A stretch of DNA of 64,000 nt from Muricauda sp. SCSIO 65647 (lineage in GTDB: Bacteria > Bacteroidota > Bacteroidia > Flavobacteriales > Flavobacteriaceae). The DNA lies in assembly GCF_021534965.1 (NCBI RefSeq), contig NZ_CP091037.1:2549501-2613500 (forward strand), read 5' to 3'. Shown piece by piece: positions 55,307 to 64,000 of this stretch. Position 1 is the first letter of the stretch. Every line of letters begins with the position of its first letter. The position numbers were made by a program, and so were the translations under genes. The notes below the pieces were generated by a model. It saw only the letters and a program-made list of their open reading frames with translations, ran no database searches and was not told the DNA's origin.

Positions 55307-56236
55307 ATGCAGATAACCGATAGTATCTTGATGATCAGACCCGTTGGGTTTCGAATGAACGAGCAAACGGCCGTGAACAATTATTTCATGGGGAACATGG
55401 ATGTTCAAGACCAGACCATAAACACGCGTGCCCAAAAAGAGTTCGATGATTTTGTAGCGGTGCTGAGGGAAAAGGGTGTAAATGTAATAGTCATTGATGA
55501 TAGAAAGGAAGTCGATACGCCCGATTCGATATTCCCGAACAATTGGGTGTCTTTTCATTCGAATGGAACAGTGGCGATCTATCCCATGTTTGCCAAGAAC
55601 CGAAGAAAAGAACGTAGAGATGATATCTTCGACATTCTTGAAGAGCAGGGTTTTCGAATCGATACTGTAATGGATTATACTTCTGCTGAAGAAGATGGTG
55701 TTTTTTTAGAGGGCACAGGAAGTATTTTGAAAGACCGGGTGAACCAAAAGGCCTATTGTGCCCTTTCTGAACGGGCCGATGAAAAGCTCTTCATTGAGTT
55801 TTGCGAAGATTTTGACTGTTTTCCGGTAATTTTTACCGCCAACCAAACGGTCAATGGTGAACGTTTGCCCATTTACCATACCAATGTAATGATGGCCATG
55901 GCCGAGACCTTCGTTGTTATCTGTCTTAGCAGCATCGATGATAAGAATGAGCGAAAAAACGTGGTCGACCATATCAAAAAAGACAACAAGGAAATCATTG
56001 AGATCACCGAAAAGCAAATGCACCATTTTGCTGGCAACATGTTACAGGTCATCGGTAGTGATGACCAGCGGTTCATGGTCATGAGTTCTGCTGCTTACAA
56101 TAGTTTACGGCCTGACCAAATCAACGCCATCAAAAAACATTGTGGTATCATTCACAGCCCTCTTGATACTATTGAAACTTGTGGTGGTGGTTCGGCCAGG
56201 TGTATGATGGCCGAGGTGTTTTTGCCAAAGCGCTAA
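55307..56236 (+). CDS. ctlX: Citrulline utilisation hydrolase CtlX
   Basis: 309-aa amidinotransferase-superfamily enzyme of the CtlX type, linked in Francisella to citrulline breakdown. Features are ILMIRPVGFRMNEQTAVNNY, PDSIFPNNWVSFHSNGTV, FLEGTGSILKD, the catalytic His in LPIYHTNVMMAM, and the nucleophilic Cys in TCGGGSARCMMAEVF. It is a second, distinct guanidino/ureido hydrolase within 3 kb of the DDAH-like gene. Its end overlaps the next convergent gene by 4 bp. Confidence 0.9.
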   Translation: MQITDSILMIRPVGFRMNEQTAVNNYFMGNMDVQDQTINTRAQKEFDDFVAVLREKGVNVIVIDDRKEVDTPDSIFPNNWVSFHSNGTVAIYPMFAKNRRKERRDDIFDILEEQGFRIDTVMDYTSAEEDGVFLEGTGSILKDRVNQKAYCALSERADEKLFIEFCEDFDCFPVIFTANQTVNGERLPIYHTNVMMAMAETFVVICLSSIDDKNERKNVVDHIKKDNKEIIEITEKQMHHFAGNMLQVIGSDDQRFMVMSSAAYNSLRPDQINAIKKHCGIIHSPLDTIETCGGGSARCMMAEVFLPKR

Positions 56237-57738
56237 TTTGTTTCTTCCTTACTGGTGAATTCTCTTATGGCTTGATTGGGCTCCATGATATTATGCCCTT
56301 TCCAGAATTCGGGATCATAGTTGGGCATATATGTTGCTTCCACACTTTTGTCTTCGGTAAATGCCTCGAATTGCAATTGGTCGATCAAGGTGTTTTCAAA
56401 AACGACAAACTCCCATTTGTTGATGTTCTGCATTCGAAAATCTACATTTAACCGCAATTCGTTCTGCTTTCTGCGACCCTTGACATTTTTGTTCTTTTCA
56501 ATGACATCAAGTGGTCGATCTAATCGAAACCAGCGGCCAAAGCTGAAATCTGCAAATTTAAGGTCATACCTGCCGTTCGACAGTTTGGCAAAGCGCATGG
56601 TGCCCTTATAGAGGGTCTCACGGTAAAAAATGCCCAACAACCTAAAGTTTCGCAGATTTTTTAGGTTTTCAAAGTCGATGCGCATCACTGCAAAATCATC
56701 GATATTCACATAAAGCCGGCCTTTAAAATCAGCACCGCCTTTGGGCTTGAAGTCGATGACATACACCCCGGCATCATCGATATCGGTATAACCCATCAGT
56801 TCAAATTCGTACTTTCGGGTTTTTTCTATCAAATCGAGTTTACTGTCTTCTTGGTGGTATACCTCTTGCAACAGCTCGTCTAGAATCCATTTTTGGCCGT
56901 CGACCAAGCCTGAAATAGTGTCGCGTTGTATTTCTTTTTCGACCACTTCGGCTTCCTCTGATTCGGTTTCCTCCAAAATTTCCTCTACCTGTACCTTTTG
57001 GCTGAAAATTCCAGATTTGATTTTTAAATATGAATCTGGTTTTACATTTTTCTTGAACATGGTTTCCATGCGCTTGCCTAAATCTTCAAAAGAGTTGACA
57101 TCCTTTTTATCATACAATTCGGCGGCTTTCAGCACATTTACCTTAACATCTTTGTTTGTTTTGTAAAAATCGCCCAAGGCCTCTTTATAATGGTACGAAT
57201 TTCTGGGAATGGCCAACGCGATACTATCGATAAGTTCTTTGTTCAACTCTTCAATGGTCGATTTCTCAAAACCGAAATCTACTTTTTGAATGTTTGCAAA
57301 TTCTGACTGTCGTAAGAAATACCGCTGTTTTAGGGGCTGATTATTGATGTTTTCAGGAAGTCGCTCCTTCATCTTTTCGATGATTTCGTCAACCTCGAAC
57401 TGTTTGTCGAATACATAGACCCCACTGAGCTTGATGGCCTTTGGTCTGACCTTAATGATACTGTCTTGAAGTTGGTCAAATGCAAAGCCCATTTTTTCAT
57501 ATCCCATTGATGAAATATAAACGGAGTCCAACGTTTCTGCGGATTCTTCGATGGCAAAACTGAAAAGCCCCTCATCATTGGTTACCACACCTTTGTTCTC
57601 ACCATACTGTACAGTGGCATAGGGGATGGGCTTTCCTGTTTTTCCATCCACCACTTTTGAAGAAATAATTTGCCCTGAAGCAATACTGCCTATCAGCAAA
57701 AAGACTATCGTAGCGAGTTTGAAGTAAGGTGTATACAT
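56233..57738 (-). CDS. Exported carboxypeptidase-regulatory-like (CarboxypepD_reg) protein
   Basis: 501-aa exported protein. ATG 57738 is directly followed by a signal peptide (FKLATIVFLLIGSIASGQ), so it is preferred over ATG 57795. A CarboxypepD_reg-like beta-sandwich spans about 20-105 (SKVVDGKTGKPIPYATVQYG, TNDEGLFSF). The rest is a large beta-rich region with an acidic stretch (ETESEEAEVVEKEIQRD). No TonB plug or barrel follows, so it is not a SusC protein. Function unknown, probably envelope-associated. Confidence 0.82.
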   Translation of the reverse strand: MYTPYFKLATIVFLLIGSIASGQIISSKVVDGKTGKPIPYATVQYGENKGVVTNDEGLFSFAIEESAETLDSVYISSMGYEKMGFAFDQLQDSIIKVRPKAIKLSGVYVFDKQFEVDEIIEKMKERLPENINNQPLKQRYFLRQSEFANIQKVDFGFEKSTIEELNKELIDSIALAIPRNSYHYKEALGDFYKTNKDVKVNVLKAAELYDKKDVNSFEDLGKRMETMFKKNVKPDSYLKIKSGIFSQKVQVEEILEETESEEAEVVEKEIQRDTISGLVDGQKWILDELLQEVYHQEDSKLDLIEKTRKYEFELMGYTDIDDAGVYVIDFKPKGGADFKGRLYVNIDDFAVMRIDFENLKNLRNFRLLGIFYRETLYKGTMRFAKLSNGRYDLKFADFSFGRWFRLDRPLDVIEKNKNVKGRRKQNELRLNVDFRMQNINKWEFVVFENTLIDQLQFEAFTEDKSVEATYMPNYDPEFWKGHNIMEPNQAIREFTSKEETN

Positions 57739-57841
57739 GCTGGGATTGTATTTAAAAGACGTTTTTCGAAGCTGAACGGTTGCCTGTTTGCCCATGTTTG
57801 ACGAACGAACAAATCTTTTGTTTCAAAATTTGGACCAAAAT

Positions 57842-59266
57842 TCAATGTTTGGCAATATTTCTGATCATACCACCAAAAATGAAATAGTGAAAAGGCAATA
57901 TGCTGTACCAGTACAGACGACCTTTCAACCCCCGTGGCCTAAAGGTGGCCACTTGATGTAGTACATTGTCATCATCAATTCGAAATTCTAACCACGCCTC
58001 GCCGGGCAACCGCATCTCCGCAAACAGCAAAAGCCGTCTTTTCTTTTTGTCGGCCAGTAAAACCCTCCAAAAGTCAAGTGCATCACCTGGATAAATTCTA
58101 TCGGGATGGGTACGCCCCCTTCGCAAGCCCACGCCACCGTTCAGCTTATCTAGAAACCCACGAATTTTCCAAAGCCAATTGCCATAATACCATCCGTTTT
58201 CACCTCCTATTTTCCAAATGTTCGCAATGGCCCTTTCTGAATCTTCAACCTTCATTTTTTGCTCATCTTTCAACACGCCATATTTTGGTACCTGAATGTA
58301 TTTTTCAAGGTCATTTTTGATTTGGCCACTTGCAATGCTGTCTTTCCAACTGCTGACCACTAGATTTTGCTCGATTTTTCTGAAGGCCATTGAAATGGCC
58401 TCTTGGTAGGTGTGGGTTTTGATATGTAATAACTGTTGAAGTATATCGTCTTTGGCGACCACTTCCATTTTCATACTATCGACTAAGTTCACGGCCAACT
58501 TATAAGAGGTAGAGGTCACGAAGTACAACCAGTAAGAAGATAGCTTCGGGGTCATAACGGGTACGGTAACGATCCAGTTTTTGAAGCCACGTACCTTGGC
58601 GTATTGCTTCAGCATGTCTTTGTAGGTCAATACATTTGGGCCGCCAATATCGAAAGATTGGTCAAAGGTCTTTTCATTGCCGAGAACACCGGTCAAAAAA
58701 TTGATGACATCCCTAATGGCAATGGGTTGTGTCTTGGTCAACACCCATTTGGGGGTTATCATCAGGGGAAGCTTTTCACAGAGATCACGAATAATCTCAA
58801 ACGATGAACTGCCCGATCCCACAATGATACCTGCCCGCAACACGGTGAGGTGAAACGCACCTTGATATAGTATTTCTTCTACGTTTTTTCTTGAAGAAAG
58901 GTGCTTCGAAAGCTTTTCATTGTTTACAATTCCGCTCAAATAGATAACCTGTCTTACGTTGGTCTCTTTGAGCAGCGTATTGAATCTTTTTGCTGCTTGG
59001 GCTTCCTTCTCATCGAAATCACCGATTGAAGAGGTCATTGAATGAATGAGGTAATAGGCGGCGTCGATGTCTTTGGGAACGGTATTTTCCTTTATATCTT
59101 CCAAAAAGTCGATTTCAATGACCTGTATTCTTTTACGGGTTTCCCCATCGATTGAAAATCGTTTTTCGTCACGAACCGCGCAGACTACGTCGTGCCCCTG
59201 TTGTAACAATTGGGGCAATAGGCGCATGCCGATATAACCGTTGGCACCTGTCAGTAGAATTTTCAT
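57842..59266 (-). CDS. NAD(P)-binding epimerase-like protein with DUF2867 domain
   Basis: 474-aa protein. The N-terminal Rossmann fold has the NAD(P) motif LLTGANGYIGMRL (4-16) and GSGSSSFEIIRDLCEKLPLM typical of atypical SDR/NmrA-like proteins. The C-terminal DUF2867 domain (about 330-474) includes DFWRVLLADKKKRRLLLFAE, MRLPGEAWLEF and FRPRGLKGRLYWYSILPFHY. The function is unknown; some annotations call it an NDP-sugar epimerase without proof. Its ATG overlaps the stop of the small upstream gene by 4 bp. Confidence 0.88.
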   Translation of the reverse strand: MKILLTGANGYIGMRLLPQLLQQGHDVVCAVRDEKRFSIDGETRKRIQVIEIDFLEDIKENTVPKDIDAAYYLIHSMTSSIGDFDEKEAQAAKRFNTLLKETNVRQVIYLSGIVNNEKLSKHLSSRKNVEEILYQGAFHLTVLRAGIIVGSGSSSFEIIRDLCEKLPLMITPKWVLTKTQPIAIRDVINFLTGVLGNEKTFDQSFDIGGPNVLTYKDMLKQYAKVRGFKNWIVTVPVMTPKLSSYWLYFVTSTSYKLAVNLVDSMKMEVVAKDDILQQLLHIKTHTYQEAISMAFRKIEQNLVVSSWKDSIASGQIKNDLEKYIQVPKYGVLKDEQKMKVEDSERAIANIWKIGGENGWYYGNWLWKIRGFLDKLNGGVGLRRGRTHPDRIYPGDALDFWRVLLADKKKRRLLLFAEMRLPGEAWLEFRIDDDNVLHQVATFRPRGLKGRLYWYSILPFHYFIFGGMIRNIAKH

Positions 59267-59688
59267 AGATCTTCAATGGAAGTGGGGGCGTTGTCGGCCT
59301 TGTGGCCCAACAACTTTTTAAAGAATTTCTGAATGGCCTTTGTATCTGACCGCACCTTGATAAAGTGATTGTCTTTGTAGATGGAATATATGGCAAAATC
59401 GCCCTTGTAAAGGCTCAATTTGTAGTAGGGAATGACCAGGGCGTATGATTCCAACAATGATCGAAAGCCGACTATAATGCCTTTGGGGCGCATCTCGATA
59501 TTGCAACAATCCCGGTTGTTGTCCAATATCAAAAGATTGCGTATTTCTATACTGGCCCCTGTTATTTCGAGTTTTGGTGAACCGATGCCCCCCATTTTTA
59601 TGCGCTCTTTCAAGGTAAAGGGCTTGCCGACGGCATCATCGATTTTTTGGGTGATTTTTTTATCGGAATATGAAACATTCAGAAGCAT
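59263..59688 (-). CDS. Hypothetical protein coupled to the DUF2867 gene
   Basis: 141-aa basic protein, no signal peptide or membrane segment. It contains ITGASIEIRNLLILDNNRDC, a Cys-Cys pair at about 61-62, and YKLSLYKGDFAIYSIYKDNH, suggesting a small beta-barrel or PH-like fold (weak). Family not recognised. It overlaps the next gene by 4 bp, so the two are translationally coupled and may act together. Confidence 0.8.
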   Translation of the reverse strand: MLLNVSYSDKKITQKIDDAVGKPFTLKERIKMGGIGSPKLEITGASIEIRNLLILDNNRDCCNIEMRPKGIIVGFRSLLESYALVIPYYKLSLYKGDFAIYSIYKDNHFIKVRSDTKAIQKFFKKLLGHKADNAPTSIEDL

Positions 59689-59752
59689 GAAATAAAGGTA
59701 GTGAAATCACCAAAGCTCTTTCTTAATCCTATCATAAAAGGGTAAAAAAACG

Positions 59753-59760
59753 TAGTTTTG
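59753..59760 (+). promoter_or_regulatory. -7 promoter element of argS
   Basis: TAGTTTTG fits TAnnTTTG and lies 19 bp before ATG 59780. No -33 TTG is seen at the right spacing. Confidence 0.45.
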
Positions 59761-59779
59761 CTGGCTGAATAAGACATTG

Positions 59780-61561
59780 ATGGATATCCAAAAGGTTTTA
59801 GAGGCGAAAGTCAAAGAAGCGGTAAAAGAGCTCTATGGGGCAGCATTACCATCGGTAGAGTTTCAACCTACCCGTAAAGATTTCGAGGGCGATATTACAA
59901 TAGTGGTTTTCCCCATGCTTCGTGCCATCAAGGGAAACCCTGTGGAGATAGGAACCAATATTGGCAATTATCTTCAAGAAAATGTCGCTGAGGTATCAAA
60001 GTTCAACGTGGTCAAAGGTTTTTTGAACCTGGTCATCAGTGATGCCCATTACCTTGAGTTCTTCAATACCATTCAGAATGTGACCGACTTTGGCCATGCC
60101 GATCCCGATTCGAAAGATGCCTTGATAGTAGAGTATTCATCACCGAACACGAATAAACCCCTGCACTTGGGCCATATTCGCAATATTCTGTTGGGGTATT
60201 CTGTTTCAGAGATTTCTAAAGCTGCTGGCCATAAGGTTTACAAAACGCAGATCATTAACGATAGGGGCATCCATATCTGCAAGAGCATGTTGGCCTGGCA
60301 AAAGTTTGGCGATGGTGAAACTCCTGAATCATCTGGATTAAAAGGAGACCATTTGGTCGGGAAATATTATGTGGCCTATGACAAAATCTATAAAGAAGAG
60401 GTAGCCGTTTTGATTTCGGAAGGCAAAGACAAGGGAGTAGCCGAAAAGGAAGCCCCTATTTTGCTTGAAGCCCAAGAAATGCTCAGAAAATGGGAAGCGG
60501 GCGATGAAGAAACCGTGGCGCTTTGGGAAACAATGAACGGTTGGGTCTACCAAGGCTTTAATGAAACCTATCGAAACCTCGGGGTTGATTTCGATAAGCT
60601 ATACTACGAGAGCGATACCTACCTTTTGGGCCGCGAGGTGGTCAACGACGGACTCGAAAAAGGGGTTTTCTTCAAAAAAGATGATGGTAGTGTATGGATC
60701 GATCTCACCGATGAGGGCCTTGACGAAAAGATCGTGCTTCGCGCAGATGGTACGGCCGTGTATATGACCCAAGATATCGGTACGGCCATTCAACGGGTCA
60801 AGGATTTTAATGATATCAACGGTATGGTCTATACCGTGGGCAATGAGCAAGATTACCATTTCAAGGTACTCTTCATCATTTTGAAGAAACTCGGTTATTC
60901 ATGGGCCGAAAAGCTACACCATTTGAGCTATGGCATGGTCGATTTGCCCTCTGGAAAGATGAAAAGCCGTGAGGGTACGGTGGTCGATGCCGATGATCTT
61001 ATTGACAATATGGAACAGACCGCCGAAGAAATCTCTGAAGAATTGGGCAAATTGGAGGGCTATTCAGAAGATGAAAAGAGAGGGCTATACCATACCATAG
61101 GGCTAGGGGCCTTGAAATACTATATTCTGAAGGTGGATCCCAAAAAGCGGATACTTTTCAACCCAGAAGAATCGGTTGATTTTCAGGGCAATACTGGGCC
61201 ATTCATTCAATATACCTATGCACGGATCCAATCGATATTACGAAAGGCAGAAAATATCGGCATCTCGACCGTGCTCGACATGACAATAACGCTTCACGAA
61301 AAAGAAAAAGAGCTTCTCAAACTTGTGCAACTCTTCCCTGAAAAAATTCAGGAAGCGGCCGATAATTACAGTCCTGCGCTGATTGCCAACTATACCTATG
61401 ATTTGGTCAAGGAGTTCAATTCGTTCTACCAACAGGTTTCCATCCTTGGAGAAACAGACGAGGAGAAAAGAAACTTTAGGGTTCTACTTTCCAAAAAAGT
61501 GGGAGAGGTCATTCAATCGGCTTTCAAATTATTGGGGATCGAGGTACCCGAACGAATGTAG
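59780..61561 (+). CDS. argS: Arginine--tRNA ligase
   Basis: 593-aa class-I aminoacyl-tRNA synthetase. The N-terminal additional domain (tRNA D-loop recognition) spans about 1-110. The HIGH motif is in SPNTNKPLHLGHIRN, and the KMSKS position reads GKMKSREGT, a tolerated variant in ArgRS. The C-terminal anticodon-binding helical domain ends ...LGIEVPERM. ATG 59780 is used rather than TTG 59777. Confidence 0.97.
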   Translation: MDIQKVLEAKVKEAVKELYGAALPSVEFQPTRKDFEGDITIVVFPMLRAIKGNPVEIGTNIGNYLQENVAEVSKFNVVKGFLNLVISDAHYLEFFNTIQNVTDFGHADPDSKDALIVEYSSPNTNKPLHLGHIRNILLGYSVSEISKAAGHKVYKTQIINDRGIHICKSMLAWQKFGDGETPESSGLKGDHLVGKYYVAYDKIYKEEVAVLISEGKDKGVAEKEAPILLEAQEMLRKWEAGDEETVALWETMNGWVYQGFNETYRNLGVDFDKLYYESDTYLLGREVVNDGLEKGVFFKKDDGSVWIDLTDEGLDEKIVLRADGTAVYMTQDIGTAIQRVKDFNDINGMVYTVGNEQDYHFKVLFIILKKLGYSWAEKLHHLSYGMVDLPSGKMKSREGTVVDADDLIDNMEQTAEEISEELGKLEGYSEDEKRGLYHTIGLGALKYYILKVDPKKRILFNPEESVDFQGNTGPFIQYTYARIQSILRKAENIGISTVLDMTITLHEKEKELLKLVQLFPEKIQEAADNYSPALIANYTYDLVKEFNSFYQQVSILGETDEEKRNFRVLLSKKVGEVIQSAFKLLGIEVPERM

Positions 61562-61563
61562 GT

Positions 61564-62358
61564 TTGTCTATTTATGTAGTTGACATATTCGCTTTTGTAT
61601 GCATCTTATTCATTATTGGTTATTCGTTATATATCATATACTACGCAATTGGCTTATATGAACTGAACCCCTTTGCAAAGCAGCAAAAGTTGACCCATCG
61701 AGATATCGGTTTTCTACAGCAAAATATCCCTCAGATACAAAAACTGTCCCAGTCTGAAAAAGAGAAACTTTTTGTTCGCACAGCTTGGTTCAAGTCAAAA
61801 AAGCCATTCGTTTACAAAGGTCAAGTAAGTAGCAAAAACGAAGTTGAGCTTTTAATAAGTGCCTCGGGCATGCTCTTGACGCTGGGTATGAAGAGCTATA
61901 AATTCATAAGGGCGGTTCATAGGGTCATTGTATATCCTTCCGATTATTATTCGATACTGAACAAAAAACACCATGTTGGTGAATATAACGTAGGCCTGAA
62001 GACTTTGGTCTTTTCTGAAAAAGGCCTAAGAGACGGTTTTGAAGACGATAGGGACAACATCAATTTGGCGATACATGAATTTGCCCATGCGCTCTGTATT
62101 GAAACCTCAGGAAAGAATAGTTGGGAAGCAAGAAGATTTCAATTTGGCCTAAAGAAAGTAAAAGAGCTCTTCGAAAATCAATCTTTTCAAGAGCAATATG
62201 ATGAGTCAGGTTATTTTAGGGGATACGGCCTCACAAGTCTGATAGAGTTTTTTGCTGTTGCCGCTGAGAACTTTTTGGAAACTCCTGAACAATTTGAAAA
62301 TTTATATCCAGAGCTATATGACCTTTTGAAAAAAATGTTGAATTATTCCTATACCTAA
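61564..62358 (+). CDS. MtfA-like zinc peptidase (M90) with N-terminal membrane anchor
   Basis: 264-aa protein. An N-terminal transmembrane segment at about 5-30, then a zincin domain with the HExxH motif HEFAH (171-175) and the third ligand in SLIEFFAVAAENF (Glu228), matching MtfA-family M90 peptidases. E. coli MtfA is cytosolic and binds the Mlc regulator; this one is membrane-anchored. The only possible in-frame start covering the anchor is a TTG, 2 bp after the argS stop, so the two genes are probably cotranscribed. Confidence 0.82.
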   Translation: MSIYVVDIFAFVCILFIIGYSLYIIYYAIGLYELNPFAKQQKLTHRDIGFLQQNIPQIQKLSQSEKEKLFVRTAWFKSKKPFVYKGQVSSKNEVELLISASGMLLTLGMKSYKFIRAVHRVIVYPSDYYSILNKKHHVGEYNVGLKTLVFSEKGLRDGFEDDRDNINLAIHEFAHALCIETSGKNSWEARRFQFGLKKVKELFENQSFQEQYDESGYFRGYGLTSLIEFFAVAAENFLETPEQFENLYPELYDLLKKMLNYSYT

Positions 62359-62469
62359 CAAGGCCATCGATTTTTTCTAAAAATGTAGCATTTTACCATA
62401 CGGTCAAGGCAAATGCCACTGGTAAATGATACAGATCATTTATATTGTACTGGCCATTTTGAAACAACC

Positions 62470-64000
62470 ATGCAAGCCCAAGAAACGAAGCTCAAAAAAT
62501 TCGGAACTTTTGGCGGCGTTTTTACGCCGACCCTGCTGACCATTCTTGGGGTGATCATGTATTTGCGGATGGGCTGGGTCGTTGGCAATGCCGGATTGTT
62601 GGGTGCTTGGTTCATCATTATCATTTCTTTTTTGATTACGTTGTGCACGGCCCTTTCGATGTCGGCGATCACCACGAACATACGAATAGGGGCAGGGGGT
62701 GCTTACGCCATTATTTCACAGGCTTTGGGCCTTGAGGTAGGCGGTAGTCTCGGAATACCCCGCTATATCTCACAAGGGCTGGCAGTCACCATGTATATAT
62801 TTGGTTTTCGTGAGGGTTGGTTGGGCATTTTTCCGGGCCACGACCCATTTTTGGTAGATTTGATTGCTTTTGCGCTACTGTTCGCCATTGCCTATATCAG
62901 TGCCGATTTGGCTATCAAGACACAGTATATCATCATGGCGATAATTGTATTATCGCTGATTTCCATCGTTATGGCAGCTTATCATGGCTCTATGGTACTT
63001 CCAGCGGAAGATGCCCTCAGATGGGGCACTTTTAAGGGATCTGTTGAGAACAATTTTAGTGGTAGCAGTTTCTGGATAGTGTTCGCCGTTTTTTTTCCGG
63101 CCGCAACGGGTATCATGGCAGGGGCCAATATGTCAGGTGAGCTTAGAAACCCAAAAAAGAGCATTCCACAGGGAACCTTATGGGCCATTGGGGTAAGTTT
63201 TGTGATTTATATGTTGTTGGCTTACTGGTTGGCTCGTTCAGCTTCGGAGGAAGAATTGGTCTCCAATTACAACATAATTATTGAAAAATCGTATTTCGGT
63301 CCACTGGTGATCGCGGGTATTCTTGGAGCGACCTTTTCTTCTGCTCTGGCCTCAATAGTAGGGTCTTCGCGCATTCTCTTTGCCATGGGTGAACACAAGG
63401 TCTTGCCCTATTCCAAATTTCTTGCCGGAAAAAGTGCCAACGGGCAGCCCAGAAATGCCATGGTGGTTACCGGTATCATGATTTTTGCGACTATGTTGCT
63501 TCGTGAACTCAATGCAGTAGCCCCTTTGGTGACCTTGTTTTTCTTGATTACCTATGCCATGATCAATATTGTGGTCATCATTGAGCAACGATTGGGACTA
63601 ATAAGCTATCGCCCCATTTTCAAAGTGAACAAATGGATTCCGTGGATCGGGCTATTATCATCGGTAATGGCCATGTTCATCATCAACCCAACGGTTAGTC
63701 TGGTTTCCATTGTCATTGTTTTCGTGGTGTACTGGTTCTTGTCTCGACAAAATCTGGAAACCCCTTTTGAAGATGTACGATCAGGGTTGTTCGTCTCGTT
63801 TGCCGAGTGGGCCGCCAAACACACTTGGGGCATGAAAAGCATGCAGCAAAGGGCATGGAAGCCCAATCTCATGGTGCCTGTTCGTGATATCAACGGCGCA
63901 AAGGGCAATTTTCAATTTCTACGTAATATAGCCGCACCAAAAGGGTCGATCAAGTTGTTGGGCATCGAGCCCTTTACCGAGAATGATGCCTTTGTGAATG
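62470..64000 (+). CDS. SLC12-type cation-chloride cotransporter / APC permease (5' part)
   Basis: Incomplete: 510 codons from ATG 62470, running past the window end. It belongs to the APC superfamily, SLC12 (Na-K-Cl/K-Cl cotransporter) type: KLKKFGTFGGVFTPTLLTIL, GVIMYLRMGWVVGNAGLLG, SAITTNIRIGAGGAYAIISQ, FPAATGIMAGANMSGELRNP. About twelve transmembrane helices end near residue 425, and a cytoplasmic C-terminal domain begins (KGNFQFLRNIAAPKGSIKLL). It probably moves K+/Cl- or amino acids for osmotic balance. A complete protein cannot be judged. Confidence 0.88.
   Translation, partial: MQAQETKLKKFGTFGGVFTPTLLTILGVIMYLRMGWVVGNAGLLGAWFIIIISFLITLCTALSMSAITTNIRIGAGGAYAIISQALGLEVGGSLGIPRYISQGLAVTMYIFGFREGWLGIFPGHDPFLVDLIAFALLFAIAYISADLAIKTQYIIMAIIVLSLISIVMAAYHGSMVLPAEDALRWGTFKGSVENNFSGSSFWIVFAVFFPAATGIMAGANMSGELRNPKKSIPQGTLWAIGVSFVIYMLLAYWLARSASEEELVSNYNIIIEKSYFGPLVIAGILGATFSSALASIVGSSRILFAMGEHKVLPYSKFLAGKSANGQPRNAMVVTGIMIFATMLLRELNAVAPLVTLFFLITYAMINIVVIIEQRLGLISYRPIFKVNKWIPWIGLLSSVMAMFIINPTVSLVSIVIVFVVYWFLSRQNLETPFEDVRSGLFVSFAEWAAKHTWGMKSMQQRAWKPNLMVPVRDINGAKGNFQFLRNIAAPKGSIKLLGIEPFTENDAFVN

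Overview
The window is a chromosomal segment from a member of the Bacteroidota, almost certainly a flavobacterium (Flavobacteriaceae; a Muricauda/Maribacter-like genus is a guess). Signs are a SusC/SusD pair, LytTR regulators, DUF5723 and DUF481 envelope proteins, weak Shine-Dalgarno signals, and promoters of the Bacteroidetes type (-33 TTG, -7 TAnnTTTG). No rRNA, tRNA, CRISPR array or insertion sequence was found.

Layout. 1-16.3 kb: mixed housekeeping and envelope genes (LytS/LytR-type two-component pair, DoxX, CPBP protease, an SDR lacking catalytic residues, cupin, Mpl-like Mur ligase, a GlxA/AraC regulator divergent from a monooxygenase-like gene, RadC, YjjG-type phosphatase, a lipoprotein/DUF5723/exported-protein trio, RarA, rhomboid, RlmB). 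16.3-23.1 kb: an exported protein, then a SusC-SusD-lipoprotein uptake operon on the minus strand. 23.4-40.9 kb: the merged str/S10/spc/alpha ribosomal cluster, from rpsL to rplQ, including fusA, secY, infA and rpoA and ending in a strong terminator. It has an apparent second promoter and hairpin leader before rplC, and related degenerate inverted repeats in three spacers. 41-43.5 kb: carA and eno.

43.5-49 kb is the most interesting accessory part. A GAF-AAA+-Fis sigma-54 activator is followed on the same strand by two tandem 16-bp dyads (enhancer-like), a near-consensus -24/-12 promoter, and an operon of a small monooxygenase-fold protein plus two double-repeat CsbD-like proteins. Next come a DUF4136 lipoprotein, an HdeD-like membrane protein and a DUF2513 protein. 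The layout suggests a self-contained sigma-54 envelope or osmotic stress module.

49-64 kb: glycogen synthase, citrate synthase, two guanidino-group-modifying hydrolases (a DDAH-like enzyme and CtlX) on either side of a beta-lactamase-fold serine hydrolase and a membrane LytTR regulator, a carboxypeptidase-regulatory-like exported protein, an NAD-binding/DUF2867 protein with a small partner, argS, an MtfA-like zinc peptidase, and the 5' part of an SLC12-type cation-chloride cotransporter that runs off the window.

All calls come from reading the sequence and from knowledge of protein families. No database search was run. Several starts were moved to an internal ATG because the longer frame began at TTG or overlapped promoter elements.
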